From: Pseudomonas sp. NBRC 111124
Lineage (GTDB): Bacteria > Pseudomonadota > Gammaproteobacteria > Pseudomonadales > Pseudomonadaceae
Length of the DNA stretch: 64,000 nt
NCBI RefSeq assembly: GCF_001320245.1
Contig: NZ_BCBA01000002.1
Span: 157,564 to 221,563 of the forward strand
Direction: 5' to 3'
Both the position numbers and the translations under genes were made by a program. The notes under the pieces are model-generated. The model was not told the origin of the DNA, ran no database searches, and was given only the letters and a program-made list of their open reading frames with translations. Position 1 is the first letter of the stretch, and the number at the start of each line of letters is the position of its first letter. Positions 19,830 to 28,862 of the stretch are shown here, one piece after another.

Positions 19830-21102
19830 ACTGTGCCCCACCCAAGGCAGACTGCGCGACCGTCAGGGTTCCGCCCTGCCCTTCGATCGCCCGGCGGCTG
19901 ATTGCAAGGCCCAGGCCAAAGCCGCCAGTATTGCGATCGCGGCTGCGGTCCAGGCGGTAGAACGGCTGGAAGATCCGCTCACGCTCCTCGGCCGGGATAC
20001 CGATGCCATCGTCCTCCACGGTCAACAGGCAGGCACCGTCTGCCTCCAGGCGCAACCTGAGCAACAGGCTTTCATCGCAATAGCGCATGGCATTGCGCAC
20101 CAGATTCTGCACCGCCCGGGCGGTCAGCCGTGGGTCCAGCACGAAGCGTGGCAGGTTGTCCTCGGCCTGCACTTCCCACTGGATCCCACGGGTGTCGAGC
20201 TCTTCGGCAAAGCTGCCGAGCACGCTGTCGACCAGTTCCAGCAACGACACTTCGACCCGCTCGCGGGCCTGGTCGGCATTGTACAGGCGGCTGTACGACA
20301 GCAGTTCGAGCACCAGCTCGTCCAGCTCGCGCACATGCCCGACCAGTTCCAGCAGGCGCTTGCGGCTGGTTGCTGGCACTTCGTCGAACAGCAGCACCAG
20401 GCCGAAGTCCAGCCGGGTCAACGGTGTGCGCAACTCATGGGAAACCGCGTTGAGCAGCTCGCGCTGCTGATTGACGTGGCGTTCGAGGTCGCTGGCCATG
20501 GTATCGAACACGCCCGCCAGCTCGCCAATGTTCGAGTGCGGTGAAATGTGCGTGCGCTCGGCCATCTGCCCCTGGCCGAGGCGCCGGGCGGTCTCCTTCA
20601 GGCGCTCCAGGTCGCGCCAGTGCGGCCATACCCACAGCAGCAGGCACCCCAGCATGGCCGCACCGATCAGCACGGTCACCCCCCAGGACAGTACGTTGAT
20701 ATCCAGCGGGTCCGGCGGTGAATGGAGGCTTACCAGCCAGCCCTTTTCCAACGGTGCCAGCACGGTCTGGTAGTAACCCCAGTCACCGATGCGCACAACG
20801 TACAGACCGTGTTCCAGGCGCGCCCGCTCCTGCGGGCTCAGGCCGGCCTTTTCGCTGCGTAGCAGCTCGACCTCCAGTGGCGCGAAGGCTTTGGCCAGCT
20901 CCTGCTCCACCGCTGGCCATTGCGCTTGTGGCGCCTGGCGGAACTGGCGGACGATCAGCGATTGCACGCCCTTGGCCTGGTCCAGGTTATAGGCCATGAA
21001 GCGGTCATGGAACAGGCCGACAATGGCATCGGGAATCAGCAGCAACGCCCCGGCGTAGGCGACGATGATCACCAGATACAGGCGCACCAGGATCTTCAGC
21101 AT
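19804..21102 (-). CDS. RstB-like sensor histidine kinase
   Basis: 432 residues. Two transmembrane helices (about 5-27 and 155-178) enclose a roughly 125-residue periplasmic sensor. A HAMP-like linker follows, then the dimerisation domain with the phosphoacceptor His in NAVSHELRTPLTRLDF and a complete ATPase domain (NLVRNAMRY, VEDDGIGIP, FGLGLAISRR). The layout and the partner regulator resemble the RstB/RstA pair. The gene is 6 bases downstream of its response regulator, in one operon. The divergent RND adaptor/pump genes beyond the regulator are plausible targets. Confidence 0.9.
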   Translation of the reverse strand: MLKILVRLYLVIIVAYAGALLLIPDAIVGLFHDRFMAYNLDQAKGVQSLIVRQFRQAPQAQWPAVEQELAKAFAPLEVELLRSEKAGLSPQERARLEHGLYVVRIGDWGYYQTVLAPLEKGWLVSLHSPPDPLDINVLSWGVTVLIGAAMLGCLLLWVWPHWRDLERLKETARRLGQGQMAERTHISPHSNIGELAGVFDTMASDLERHVNQQRELLNAVSHELRTPLTRLDFGLVLLFDEVPATSRKRLLELVGHVRELDELVLELLSYSRLYNADQARERVEVSLLELVDSVLGSFAEELDTRGIQWEVQAEDNLPRFVLDPRLTARAVQNLVRNAMRYCDESLLLRLRLEADGACLLTVEDDGIGIPAEERERIFQPFYRLDRSRDRNTGGFGLGLAISRRAIEGQGGTLTVAQSALGGAQFRIRLPAG

Positions 21103-21108
21103 GGGGCG

Positions 21109-21810
21109 TCAGCACTCCCACTCGACGCGGCTGAACAGGTAACCCTTGCCCCACACGGTCTTTATCTTGCGCGCCTCGCCGGCACTGTCATCGAACTTGC
21201 GGCGCAGCTTGGAGATCGCCACGTCCACCGAGCGGTCTGTGCCGTTGAACTCGATGCCACGCAGTTGCTGGAGGATGCGGTCACGGCTGAGCACCACCCC
21301 GGCATTGCGCGCCAGCACCACCAGCAGGTTGTATTCGCCGCTGGACAGCTCCACCTCTTCGCCGCGCCAGCTGACCAGGCGCTCGGCCAGGTCGATGCGC
21401 AGGCCGCCGATGAGGATCTGGTGGTTGTCCAGGCGCGGTTCGTTGACGCTGCTGCGGCGCAGCAAGGTGCGCACACGGGCCAGCAGTACCCGTGGCTCGC
21501 ACGGTTTGGTCACGTAGTCGTCGGCGCCCATCTCAAGGCCCAGCACCTGATCGTGGCTGTCGTCGCGGGCCGTCAGCATCAGGATCGGCAAGCTCTGCGA
21601 CTCCTGGCGCAGCAGGCGGCACAGTTGCAGGCCATCGATGCCCGGGAGCATCAGGTCGAGAATCACCAGATCGGGGTTGTCCTGCCGGAACGCATCCAGC
21701 ACATGGTCGCCACGGGCAATCACCCGGACATGGAAATCGTTGCGTTGCAGGTAGCTGGCGATCAGCTCGGACAGCGCACTGTCGTCTTCGACCAGGAGAA
21801 TGTTGGGCAT
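21109..21810 (-). CDS. OmpR-family response regulator, RstA-like
   Basis: 233 residues. The receiver domain has the acidic pocket VEDD, the phosphoacceptor Asp in LVILDLMLPG, and the conserved Thr and Lys (MLTARDD, YVTKPCEP). A winged-helix DNA-binding domain follows (LSSGEYNLLVVLARNAG, DRSVDVAISKLRRKF, IKTVWGKGYLF). It forms an operon with the kinase. Its promoter region is shared with the RND genes at 21994, where an inverted repeat (21902-21936) is a candidate binding site. Confidence 0.92.
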   Translation of the reverse strand: MPNILLVEDDSALSELIASYLQRNDFHVRVIARGDHVLDAFRQDNPDLVILDLMLPGIDGLQLCRLLRQESQSLPILMLTARDDSHDQVLGLEMGADDYVTKPCEPRVLLARVRTLLRRSSVNEPRLDNHQILIGGLRIDLAERLVSWRGEEVELSSGEYNLLVVLARNAGVVLSRDRILQQLRGIEFNGTDRSVDVAISKLRRKFDDSAGEARKIKTVWGKGYLFSRVEWEC

Positions 21811-21822
21811 AAAGGTCAGCTT

Positions 21823-21862
21823 GTAGGAGCGGATTCATCCGCGATAAGGCCAGAACAGGTGC
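21823..21862. repeat. Single REP-like element
   Basis: TTGTAGGAGCGGATTCATCC followed by GCGATAAGGCCAGAACAGG is a diverged P. putida REP element just upstream of the response regulator gene. Confidence 0.75.
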
Positions 21863-21901
21863 CTGCAGAATATAGAAACCTACAAACCGGTAGGACTGTT
21901 C

Positions 21902-21936
21902 TTAACACTTTTTCACACAGGCCCTACAGGTGTTAA
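21902..21936. promoter_or_regulatory. TTAACAC...GTGTTAA inverted repeat between regulator and RND genes
   Basis: TTAACAC (21902-21908) and GTGTTAA (21930-21936) form a 7-base inverted repeat 58 bases upstream of the adaptor gene and divergent from the two-component genes. A plausible site for the adjacent OmpR-type regulator; not proven. Confidence 0.35.
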
Positions 21937-21993
21937 CAGCCTCCCGCGGAACGGTTGCCTTAGTATACGCAAGGTCATCATCGGAAGATCCGC

Positions 21994-23163
21994 ATGCCTA
22001 TTACCCTCCCCCCGCACCTGCGCCCCCTGGCGCTCGTGGCGCTGCTTGCTCTGCCCCTGGCCGGTTGCGACGACTCGGCCGAGCAGGACGATAAACAACC
22101 CACGCCCCAGGTCCGCGTAGAAACCCTGCAACTGCAGCCGCTGGCCATCAGCACCGAGCTGAGCGGGCGCATCCTCGCACCGCGCACGGCAGAAGTGCGT
22201 GCGCGCGTCGCTGGCGTGGTGCTCAAGCGGGTGTACCGCGAAGGCAGCGACGTCAAGCAAGGCGATGTGCTGTTCCTCATCGACCCGGCGCCGTTCAAGG
22301 CCGACCACGACAGCGCCCGCGCGACCCTGGCCAAGGCCGAGGCCACGCTGTACCAGGCGCGCCTGCAAGAGCAGCGCTACCGCCAGCTGGTCGACGACAA
22401 GGCGGTCAGCCGCCAGGAATACGACAACGCCCGCGCCGCGTTCCTCCAGGCCGACGCTGCCGTTGCCGAAGCCAAGGCTGCACTGGAGCGCGCCCGCCTG
22501 AACCTGGGTTACGCCACAGTCACCGCACCCATCTCCGGGCGTATTGGCCGCGCCCTGGTGACAGAGGGGGCTCTGGTCGGCCAGAACGAGACCACGCCGC
22601 TGGCGACCATCCAGCAGCTCGACCCGATTCACGCCGACGTCACCCAGTCGACCCGCGAGCTCAACGCCCTGCGCCGTGCGCTGCGCGCCGGTGAGTTGCA
22701 GCAGGCCGGCGACGGCCAGGCCCGCGCCACCCTGATCCAGGACGATGGCAGCGCCTACCCGCTGCCGGGCAAGCTGCTGTTTTCCGACATCAGTGTGGAC
22801 CCGAGCACCAACCAGATCACCCTGCGCAGCGAGTTCCCCAACCCGGACCTCGACCTGCTGCCAGGCAGCTATGTGCGCGTGCGCCTGGAGCAGGCCGTGC
22901 AGCCCAAGGGCTTGAGCGTGCCGCAGCGGGCCATCCTGCGTGACAGCGCCGGGGTGCCGAAAGTGCTGGTGGTCGACGACCAGGCGCGTGTCAGCGAACG
23001 CCAGGTGGTACTGGGCAACGCCCAGGGTGACCGCTGGCTGGTCAGCGAGGGCCTGGCGCCTGGCGAGCGCGTGGTGGTCGAAGGCCTGCAGCACGTCAAG
23101 GCGGGCGATCAGGTGGAGGTCGACCCCGCCGCTCAGCCCATCGTTCAGCACACCGGCCAGTGA
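21994..23163 (+). CDS. RND efflux periplasmic adaptor lipoprotein (MexE/TtgA type)
   Basis: 389 residues with a lipoprotein signal whose lipobox is LAGC, so the mature protein is probably anchored to the inner membrane. It shows the membrane-fusion architecture: a lipoyl-like half (GRILAPRTAEVRARVAGVV), an alpha-hairpin (about 95-160, rich in Ala/Glu/Arg), the second lipoyl half (YATVTAPISGRIGRALVTEGALV) and beta-barrel/membrane-proximal domains. It links the pump at 23175 to an outer-membrane channel. The gene pair has no outer-membrane factor beside it, so a channel encoded elsewhere must be used. Confidence 0.92.
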   Translation: MPITLPPHLRPLALVALLALPLAGCDDSAEQDDKQPTPQVRVETLQLQPLAISTELSGRILAPRTAEVRARVAGVVLKRVYREGSDVKQGDVLFLIDPAPFKADHDSARATLAKAEATLYQARLQEQRYRQLVDDKAVSRQEYDNARAAFLQADAAVAEAKAALERARLNLGYATVTAPISGRIGRALVTEGALVGQNETTPLATIQQLDPIHADVTQSTRELNALRRALRAGELQQAGDGQARATLIQDDGSAYPLPGKLLFSDISVDPSTNQITLRSEFPNPDLDLLPGSYVRVRLEQAVQPKGLSVPQRAILRDSAGVPKVLVVDDQARVSERQVVLGNAQGDRWLVSEGLAPGERVVVEGLQHVKAGDQVEVDPAAQPIVQHTGQ

Positions 23164-23174
23164 GGGCCTGATCC

Positions 23175-26100
23175 ATGCCGCAGTTCTTCATCGACCGCCC
23201 GATATTCGCCTGGGTGGTCGCGCTGTTCATCCTGCTCGCCGGCGCCCTGGCCATCCCCCAGTTGCCGGTGGCGCAGTACCCCAACGTGGCGCCGCCCCAG
23301 GTGGAGATCTACGCCGTGCACCCGGGCGCCTCGGCGGCGACCCTGGACGAAAGCGTGGTCAGCCTGATCGAGCAGGAGCTCAACGGCGCCGACAACCTGC
23401 TGTACTTCTCATCGCAGAGCAGCCTGGGCAGCGCCACCATTACCGCGACTTTCGAGCCGGGCACCCACCCCGACCTGGCCCAGGTCGACGTGCAGAACCG
23501 CCTCAAGGTGGTCGAATCGCGCCTGCCGCGCCAAGTCACCCAGCAAGGCCTGCAGGTGGAAAAGGTATCCACCGGCTTCCTGTTGCTCGGCACCCTCACC
23601 TCGGAGGATGGCAGCCTCGATGAAACCGCGCTGTCCGACATCCTCGCGCGCAACGTGATGAACGAAATCCGCCGCCTCAAGGGCGTCGGCAAGGCGCAGC
23701 TGTATGGTTCCGAACGCGCCATGCGCATCTGGATCGACCCGCGCAAGCTGATCGGCTTCAACCTCACGCCCAACGACGTGGCCGAGGCCATCGCCGCGCA
23801 GAACGCTCAGGTTGCCCCCGGTAGCATCGGCGACCTGCCCGCCCGCGGCACCCAGGAAATCACCGCGAACGTGGTGGTCCGGGGCCAGCTGAGCACGCCC
23901 GAGGAATTCGCCGCCATTGTCCTGCGCGCCAACCAGGACGGCTCCACCGTGACCGTCGGCGATGTCGCCCGGGTCGAGATCGGCGCCCAGGAGTACCAGT
24001 ACGGCACCCGCCTGAACGGCAAGCCGGCCACTGCCTTCAGCGTGCAGCTGGCACCGGGCGCCAACGCGATGGAAACCGCCACCCTGGTGCGGGCGAAGAT
24101 GAAAGAGCTGTCGCGCTACTTCCCCGAAGGGGTCAAGTACGACATCCCTTACGACACCTCACCGTTCGTCAAGGTGTCGATCCAGCAGGTCATCAACACC
24201 CTGTTCGAAGCCATGCTGCTGGTGTTCGCGGTGATGTTCCTGTTCCTGCAGAACCTGCGCTACACGCTGATCCCGACCCTGGTAGTGCCGGTAGCGCTGA
24301 TGGGCACCTTCGCCGTGATGCTGGCCATGGGTTTTTCGGTCAACGTGCTGACCCTGTTCGGCATGGTGCTGGCCATCGGCATCCTGGTCGACGACGCCAT
24401 CGTGGTGGTGGAGAACGTCGAGCGGATCATGGCTGAGGAAGGCCTGCCGCCCAAGGAGGCTACGCGCAAGGCCATGGGCCAGATCAGCGGCGCCATTATC
24501 GGCATCACCCTGGTGCTGGTGGCGGTGTTCTTGCCGATGGCTTTCATGAAAGGCTCGGTGGGGGTGATCTACCAGCAGTTTTCGGTGTCGATGGCGGTGT
24601 CGATCCTGTTCTCGGCGTTTCTCGCCCTGAGCCTGACCCCGGCCCTGTGCGCCACCTTGCTCAAACCGCTGGCCAAGGGCGAGCACCATGAACGCAAAGG
24701 CTTCTTCGGCTGGTTCAACCGCCGTTTCGACAGCATGAGCAACGGCTACCAGCGCTGGGTGCTGCAGGCGCTGAAGCGCAGCGGCCGCTACCTGCTGCTG
24801 TATGGCGTGCTGCTGGCCGTGTTGGGTTATGGTTTCAGCCAGCTGCCCACGGCGTTCCTGCCCACCGAAGACCAAGGCTACACCATCACCGATATCCAGT
24901 TGCCACCGGGCGCCAGCCGCATGCGCACCGAGCAGGTGGCGGCGCAGATCGAGGCGCACAACGCCGAGGAGCGGGGCGTGGGCAACACCACGATGATCCT
25001 TGGTTTCAGCTTCTCGGGCAGCGGCCAGAACGCCGCGCTGGCCTTTACCACCCTCAAGGACTGGTCAGAGCGCGGCAGCGATGACAGCGCGCAATCGATC
25101 GCCGACCGGGCCACCCTGGCCTTTACCCAGCTCAAGGACGCCGTGGCCTATTCCGTGTTGCCGCCACCGATCGACGGCCTGGGCGAGTCGACAGGCTTTG
25201 AATTGCGCCTGCAGGACCGCGGCGGCATGGGCCATGAGGCGTTGATGGCGGCCCGCGACGAACTGCTGGCCGGCGCACACAAAAGCAAGGTACTGGCCAA
25301 CGTGCGCGAGTCCTCGCTGGCCGAAAGCCCGCAGGTACAACTGGAAATCGACCGCCGCCAGGCAAACGCCCTGGGCGTGTCGTTCGCCGACATCGGCTCG
25401 GTGCTGGACGTTGCCGTGGGCTCCAGTTACGTCAACGACTTCCCCAATCAGGGCCGCATGCAGCGGGTGGTGGTGCAGGCCGAAGGCGACCAGCGCAGCC
25501 AGGTGGAAGACTTGCTGAAGATCCACGTACGCAACAACAGCGGCAAGATGGTGCCACTGGGTGCTTTCATCCAGGCCAAATGGGTCAGCGGCCCGGTGCA
25601 GTTGACCCGCTATAACGGCTATCCGGCGGTGTCGATTTCAGGCGAACCGGCAGCCGGTTACAGCTCAGGCGAAGCCATGGCCGAGATCGAGCGCCTGGTC
25701 GCGCAATTGCCGGCTGGTGCCGGCCTGGAATGGACCGGCCTGTCGCTGCAGGAAAGGCTGTCCGGTAGCCAGGCACCGCTGCTGATGGCGCTGTCGCTGC
25801 TGGTGGTGTTCCTGTGCCTGGCGGCGCTGTATGAAAGCTGGTCGATCCCCACTGCAGTGTTGCTGGTGGTACCGCTCGGGGTGCTCGGCGCGGTGCTGGC
25901 AGTCACCCTGCGCGGCATGCCCAACGACGTGTTCTTCAAGGTCGGCCTGATTACCCTGATCGGCCTGTCGGCGAAGAACGCCATCCTCATCATCGAGTTT
26001 GCCAAGCACCTGGTCGACCAGGGCGTGGACGCCACCGAAGCCGCCGTACAGGCCGCCCGCCTGCGCCTGCGGCCGATCGTCATGACCTCGCTGGCGTTCA

Positions 26101-26297
26101 TCCTCGGCGTGGTGCCGTTGGCCATTGCCACGGGCGCGAGCTCGGCGAGCCAGCAGGCGATCGGCACCGGGGTGATTGGCGGCATGCTTAGTGCCACGCT
26201 GGCGGTGGTGTTCGTGCCGGTGTTCTTCGTGGTGGTGATGCGCCTGGCCGGACGCAGCCGCACCAAGGCCGAACAGGCGCAGGCCCGCGAAGCCTGA
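23175..26297 (+). CDS. RND (HAE1) multidrug efflux pump
   Basis: 1040 residues, full length for the AcrB/MexB/MexF family, with twelve membrane helices and two large periplasmic loops. The N-terminus MPQFFIDRPIFAWVVALFI and the proton-relay Asp pair in GILVDDAIVVVENVERIM (helix 4) are intact, as is GLSAKNAILIIEFAKHL (helix 10 region). It exports hydrophobic drugs, dyes or solvents using the proton gradient. It starts 11 bases after the adaptor stop, in one operon. A strong terminator follows. Substrate range cannot be deduced. Confidence 0.95.
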   Translation: MPQFFIDRPIFAWVVALFILLAGALAIPQLPVAQYPNVAPPQVEIYAVHPGASAATLDESVVSLIEQELNGADNLLYFSSQSSLGSATITATFEPGTHPDLAQVDVQNRLKVVESRLPRQVTQQGLQVEKVSTGFLLLGTLTSEDGSLDETALSDILARNVMNEIRRLKGVGKAQLYGSERAMRIWIDPRKLIGFNLTPNDVAEAIAAQNAQVAPGSIGDLPARGTQEITANVVVRGQLSTPEEFAAIVLRANQDGSTVTVGDVARVEIGAQEYQYGTRLNGKPATAFSVQLAPGANAMETATLVRAKMKELSRYFPEGVKYDIPYDTSPFVKVSIQQVINTLFEAMLLVFAVMFLFLQNLRYTLIPTLVVPVALMGTFAVMLAMGFSVNVLTLFGMVLAIGILVDDAIVVVENVERIMAEEGLPPKEATRKAMGQISGAIIGITLVLVAVFLPMAFMKGSVGVIYQQFSVSMAVSILFSAFLALSLTPALCATLLKPLAKGEHHERKGFFGWFNRRFDSMSNGYQRWVLQALKRSGRYLLLYGVLLAVLGYGFSQLPTAFLPTEDQGYTITDIQLPPGASRMRTEQVAAQIEAHNAEERGVGNTTMILGFSFSGSGQNAALAFTTLKDWSERGSDDSAQSIADRATLAFTQLKDAVAYSVLPPPIDGLGESTGFELRLQDRGGMGHEALMAARDELLAGAHKSKVLANVRESSLAESPQVQLEIDRRQANALGVSFADIGSVLDVAVGSSYVNDFPNQGRMQRVVVQAEGDQRSQVEDLLKIHVRNNSGKMVPLGAFIQAKWVSGPVQLTRYNGYPAVSISGEPAAGYSSGEAMAEIERLVAQLPAGAGLEWTGLSLQERLSGSQAPLLMALSLLVVFLCLAALYESWSIPTAVLLVVPLGVLGAVLAVTLRGMPNDVFFKVGLITLIGLSAKNAILIIEFAKHLVDQGVDATEAAVQAARLRLRPIVMTSLAFILGVVPLAIATGASSASQQAIGTGVIGGMLSATLAVVFVPVFFVVVMRLAGRSRTKAEQAQAREA

Positions 26298-26323
26298 CTG
26301 GACAAGCCGGGCGTTGAATGAGA

Positions 26324-26357
26324 GGGTTCCGGGCATTGAATGCCCGGAACCCTTTTT
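26324..26357 (+). terminator. Strong rho-independent terminator after the RND pump
   Basis: GGGTTCCGGGCA (26324-26335) pairs perfectly with TGCCCGGAACCC (26341-26352) around TTGAA, followed by TTTTT (26353-26357). The next ATG (mobA) begins at 26359, only one base beyond the T tract. Confidence 0.9.
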
Positions 26358-26358
26358 C

Positions 26359-26934
26359 ATGTCTGATGCCCTGCCCTCCTGTTCCGTCCTGATCCTCGCC
26401 GGTGGCCGTGGCCAGCGCATGGGCGGGCGCGACAAAGGCCTGGTGGAGTGGCGCGGCGAGCCCTTGGTTGCGCATGTCCATCGTACCGTGCGGCCGCTCA
26501 CTGATGACCTGGTGATTTCCTGTAACCGCAACCAGCAGGCGTATAAGGCTTATGCCGAGCAGCTGGTCGGCGACGCCGAGGCGGACTTCCCCGGGCCGCT
26601 GGCCGGGGTAATTGCCGGGCTTAAGGCGGCAAGGCACGAGTGGGTGGTGCTGCTGGCGTGTGATGCGCCTTTGGTTGACCAGGCGTTGATCAACGCGCTG
26701 CGGGAAGTAGCCGTGTCCAGTGACAGTGCTGCGATGGTGCGCCAGGGTGGGTATTGGCAGCCGATGTTCAGTGTACTGCCGCGTCGGGTGCTGCCGGTGC
26801 TGGAGCAGGCCTGGGCCCGGGGTGAGCGGAGCTTGCAGAAGGCCTTGCTGCGGGAGACTGTGAAGGGGGTCGAGTGTGCCGAGGATGATCGCAGGTTGAG
26901 CAACTTCAATAGCCCTGAGTTGCTTCAAGGCTGA
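26359..26934 (+). CDS. mobA: Molybdenum cofactor guanylyltransferase
   Basis: 191 residues with the nucleotide-binding LILAGGRGQRMGGRDKGL at the N-terminus, then FPGPLAGVIAGL and LACDAPLVDQ, as in MobA. It joins GMP to molybdopterin to give MGD, the cofactor of DMSO-reductase-family enzymes. The start at 26359 gives the usual MobA N-terminus; an in-frame TTG at 26314 would run through the terminator hairpin. No Shine-Dalgarno sequence can be recognised except within the hairpin arm, so translation may be weak or structure-dependent. Confidence 0.92.
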   Translation: MSDALPSCSVLILAGGRGQRMGGRDKGLVEWRGEPLVAHVHRTVRPLTDDLVISCNRNQQAYKAYAEQLVGDAEADFPGPLAGVIAGLKAARHEWVVLLACDAPLVDQALINALREVAVSSDSAAMVRQGGYWQPMFSVLPRRVLPVLEQAWARGERSLQKALLRETVKGVECAEDDRRLSNFNSPELLQG

Positions 26935-26951
26935 AATCTCTACTGCCCTTG

Positions 26952-27055
26952 CCGACCTCTTCGCGGGCTCGCCCGCTCCCACCGGATCTGCGCATTACTT
27001 GAGCTATGCGCTGTACCTGTGGGAGCGGGCGTGCCCGCGAAAGGGCCGGCACAGG
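26952..27055. repeat. Inverted REP pair
   Basis: Two REP elements in opposite orientation (about 26952-26983 and 27016-27054) separate the convergent mobA and acyl-CoA synthetase genes. Confidence 0.85.
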
Positions 27056-27062
27056 CGATACA

Positions 27063-28736
27063 TCAACTGGCAGTCAGTTCATCGATGCTGATCTCGCGCA
27101 TCCTGAACTTCTGCACCTTGCCGGTCACCGTCATCGGGAACTCGTCGACGAAACGGAAATACCGGGGCACCTTGAAATGCGCAATCCGCGCCTTCGCCCA
27201 CTCGCGCAACTCGTCCGCGCTCGCGGTATGCCCCGGATGCAGCCGCACCCAGGCGACGATCTCCTCGCCGTACTTGCTGCACGGCACGCCGATCACCTGC
27301 ACGTCGGCCACCGCCGGGTGGGTGAAGAAGAACTCTTCCAGCTCCCGCGGGTAGATGTTCTCACCGCCGCGAATGATCATGTCCTTGCTGCGCCCGACAA
27401 TGCGCACATAGCCTTGTTCGTCCATCACCGCCAGGTCACCGGTGTGCATCCAGCCGTCACCGTCGATGCTTTCGGCGGTGGCTTTGGGGCTGTTCCAGTA
27501 GCCGAGCATCACGCTGTAGCCACGGGTGCACAGTTCGCCAATCTCGCCACGCGGCACGGTGTTGCCGTCGCTGTCGATGACTTTGTTTTCCAGCCGTGGC
27601 TGGGTGCGGCCGACGCTGGTCACCCGGCGCTCCAGATCATCGTCGGGCCCGGTCTGCAGCGACACTGGACTGGTCTCGGTCATGCCGTAGGCGATCTGCA
27701 CCTCGGCCATGTGCATCTCGCCGATCACCCGGCGCATCACTTCGATCGGGCAGGTGGCGCCGGCCATGATCCCGGTACGCAGGCTCGACAGGTCGAATTC
27801 GCCGCGCTGCGGGTGGTCCAGTTCGGCGATGAACATGGTCGGCACACCATACAGCGCCGTGGCCTTCTCCTCGGCCACAGCGCGCAGGGTCGCCAGCGGG
27901 TCGAAGGCATCGTTGGGGTAGATGAGCGTGCTGCCGTGGGTCATGCAGCCGAGGTTGGCCATGACCATGCCGAAGCAGTGGTACAGCGGCACCGGTACCA
28001 CCAGGCGGTCGTGCTCGGTCAGGCCCAGGCTTTCGCCGACCATGTAGCCGTTGTTGAGGATGTTGCTGTGGCTGAGCGTGGCACCCTTGGGGAAACCGGT
28101 GGTGCCGGAGGTGTACTGGATGTTGATCGGGTCGTCGCAGTGCAGTTGCGCCTGACGCTCGACCAGGGCTGCACGGCTGACCGCCTCGGCGCGGGCTTGC
28201 AGGTCATGCCAGGCGAGGAAGCCGGACGGTGGTGAGACCGCCAGGCTGACCACCCCGCGCAGCTCGGGGAAGCGTTCGCAGGTCAGCGCGCCGGGCTGGC
28301 CGTTCGCCAGGCCCGGGATCAGGCCCAGCAGCATGGCGTGGTAGTCGGAGCTCTTGAAGGCGTCGGCGCAGATGACCCAGCGGCAGCCGGACTGGCCGAG
28401 GGCGTAGTCCAGTTCGCTGGAGCGGTAGGCCGGGTTGATGTTGACCAGAACCGCGCCGACCTTGGCGCTGGCGAACTGGGTGATGCACCACTCGGCGCAG
28501 TTGGGTGCCCAGATCCCCAGGCGATCGCCGGGTTGCACGCCCAGGGCCATGAGTGCGCGGGCGTGCTGGTCGACGGCTTCGGCCAGCTGTTGCCAGGTGT
28601 AGCGCAGGGCCTGGTGGCGGACCACCAGCGCATCGCGCTCGGGGAAGCGGGCGACGGTGGTGTCGAAGGCGTCGCCGATGCAAAGGCTGAGCAAGGCCTT
28701 GGTCTGGTTGCCCTGGGAGTAGCTTGGCTGGGGCAT
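27063..28736 (-). CDS. AMP-binding fatty acyl-CoA synthetase
   Basis: 557 residues of the acyl-adenylate-forming superfamily. The ATP-binding loop is [18 protein letters not shown]; then come [21 protein letters not shown], the hinge region [26 protein letters not shown] and the C-terminal catalytic Lys in TGKVQKFRM. It activates a medium- or long-chain (or related) acid to its CoA thioester; the exact acid is not evident. The start at 28736 gives a typical N-terminus. Upstream in-frame codons are translated REP sequence and are excluded. Confidence 0.88.
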   Translation of the reverse strand: MPQPSYSQGNQTKALLSLCIGDAFDTTVARFPERDALVVRHQALRYTWQQLAEAVDQHARALMALGVQPGDRLGIWAPNCAEWCITQFASAKVGAVLVNINPAYRSSELDYALGQSGCRWVICADAFKSSDYHAMLLGLIPGLANGQPGALTCERFPELRGVVSLAVSPPSGFLAWHDLQARAEAVSRAALVERQAQLHCDDPINIQYTSGTTGFPKGATLSHSNILNNGYMVGESLGLTEHDRLVVPVPLYHCFGMVMANLGCMTHGSTLIYPNDAFDPLATLRAVAEEKATALYGVPTMFIAELDHPQRGEFDLSSLRTGIMAGATCPIEVMRRVIGEMHMAEVQIAYGMTETSPVSLQTGPDDDLERRVTSVGRTQPRLENKVIDSDGNTVPRGEIGELCTRGYSVMLGYWNSPKATAESIDGDGWMHTGDLAVMDEQGYVRIVGRSKDMIIRGGENIYPRELEEFFFTHPAVADVQVIGVPCSKYGEEIVAWVRLHPGHTASADELREWAKARIAHFKVPRYFRFVDEFPMTVTGKVQKFRMREISIDELTAS

Positions 28737-28770
28737 GGGCGTTCTCTTGTTGTTCTTGTGTAGTTTGAAC

Positions 28771-28850
28771 TGGCCTCTTCGCGGGCATGCCCGCTCCCAC
28801 AAGGATTTCCACTAGTCTGACCCTGTGGGAGCGGGCACGCCCGCGAACAA
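28771..28850. repeat. Inverted REP pair
   Basis: Two REP elements in opposite orientation (28771-28804 and 28821-28850) lie between the qhpB stop and the acyl-CoA synthetase start. Confidence 0.85.
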
Positions 28851-28862
28851 GCTCACACTGAT

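Noticed and set aside
18610..28850. Repeated GTGGGAGCGGGC units as a CRISPR array
   Set aside because: The units are dispersed inverted REP pairs between genes, without regular spacers or cas genes.
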